Position numbers and translations under genes: made by a program. Positions 63,255 through 64,000 of a DNA stretch of 64,000 nucleotides are shown in pieces. The stretch is taken from NCBI RefSeq assembly GCF_037038585.1, contig NC_092520.1, forward strand, positions 121,800,001 through 121,864,000, written 5' to 3'. The stretch comes from Patagioenas fasciata (Eukaryota > Chordata > Aves > Columbiformes > Columbidae). The notes under the pieces are model-generated. The model worked only from the letters and a program-made list of their open reading frames with translations. It was not told the origin of the DNA and did not search any database. Each line of letters begins with the position of its first letter. The first letter of the stretch is position 1.

Positions 63255-64000
63255 TTTTCACAGAATAGGTTAAATTACAATTAATGTGAAATCAGATGTT
63301 GACTTGTTTTATTTGTGGAAAGGTTTTTCTTGATTTGAAATGTGAAGACAAAAGACATTCCTTGAAGCAGAACTACTCTCTAAATCTACACCTCAATAAA
63401 TTTTCCTGAGTCACCATAAACAAGGTCTCTGTTTACCAGTTCATCAGCTCTTGAAAAGGTTCTCAAGCAGATGTTTGCAAAATCTGTGGAGAGTTTCAAT
63501 GGTGAGGTAACATCCTATTAGTCCAAATAATGCAGCTGGGGAAAATCCAGGTAAACTTGGAGCCTAATATTCTCCTTCTGTAACACCACTTTCATACACT
63601 ATAAACTAATGTGTACCATTCCTCCATAATCTGTAATCTGGTTCATTACAGCTTCACCATTAAACCATGTCTAAGCCATAACAGAAGTACAAAGCTGTCA
63701 AGATGTAGGGCTTTTGCTCAGAAGCATTACAGGGCTGTTCTAACCAAACCTTATTACTGAAAAGATGCTCTAAAAGTCATCACTAAAGTGTGACAGTGTG
63801 CCTCCTGCCCAATGACAAGGGACAAAGGCTAAGGAAAATAATTTGAGAAATTTAAAATCATTGAAAAGCAGGAGAGAAGATGCAGAAAAGTGACAACCAG
63901 TTATAACATGGCCAGACATCTATATGCTGCTGATAAACTAAATCTGTCTGACTTGCCTCACCCAGACTTGAAAAGCCAGACTAGGCAACTACTAGCAGCC
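63255..64000. other. Unique non-coding DNA
   Basis: No recognised gene or repeat up to the window end. Confidence 0.5.

Noticed and set aside
1-64000. CRISPR arrays, operons, phage, plasmid or other prokaryotic systems
   Set aside because: No regularly spaced repeats with unique spacers, no dense same-strand coding, and all recognised mobile elements are avian.
1-64000. tRNA or rRNA genes
   Set aside because: Reading through, I saw no convincing tRNA B-box (GGTTCGAATCC-type) with matching stems and no rRNA-like conserved block; a covariance-model scan would be decisive.

Overview
This window looks like AT-rich, gene-poor nuclear DNA from a bird. The evidence is the repeats. Two 5'-truncated CR1 retrotransposon 3' ends (851-1364 and 55492-55890, both minus strand) are of the avian type. 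One of them still has an open C-terminal reverse-transcriptase reading frame. There is also a complete solo retroviral LTR of avian type (12882-13600) with an intact flanking duplication, and a short 5' fragment of a second common avian LTR family (2407-2475). Nothing bacterial, viral or organellar is seen: there is no operon structure and no dense coding.

Layout. 1-2.5 kb holds a CR1 remnant and an LTR fragment. 2.5-12.8 kb is unique non-coding sequence. 12.9-13.6 kb is the solo LTR. 13.6-25.3 kb is unique sequence with AACC/AAAC simple repeats, a 60-bp pure pyrimidine tract with eight C-runs, a probable CR1 relic and G/C runs. 25.3-25.4 kb is an (AAAAT)18 microsatellite. 25.4-55.4 kb is mostly unique sequence with scattered GC-richer patches (about 29.6-30.1, 36.4-36.6, 37.6-38.9, 45.0-45.3, 53.1 and 54.0-54.3 kb) and several AAAC/TTTG repeats. 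55.5-55.9 kb is the second CR1. 56-64 kb is unique sequence with one reasonable candidate coding exon (57106-57185, plus strand), CA/TA repeats and an 84-bp near-palindromic mariner-like miniature transposon (63171-63254).

Genes. I cannot name any gene. The open frames are about as numerous and as long as I would expect by chance in 64 kb of this composition (a rough hand estimate), and nearly all lack family motifs. The window is best read as intergenic sequence or the inside of very large introns. The best coding candidate is a small splice-bounded exon whose parent gene I do not recognise. I saw no tRNA or rRNA gene, no CRISPR array and no sign of a novel multi-gene system. The most distinctive items are the palindromic miniature transposon, the intact solo LTR, the G-quadruplex-type tract and the pentanucleotide repeat.
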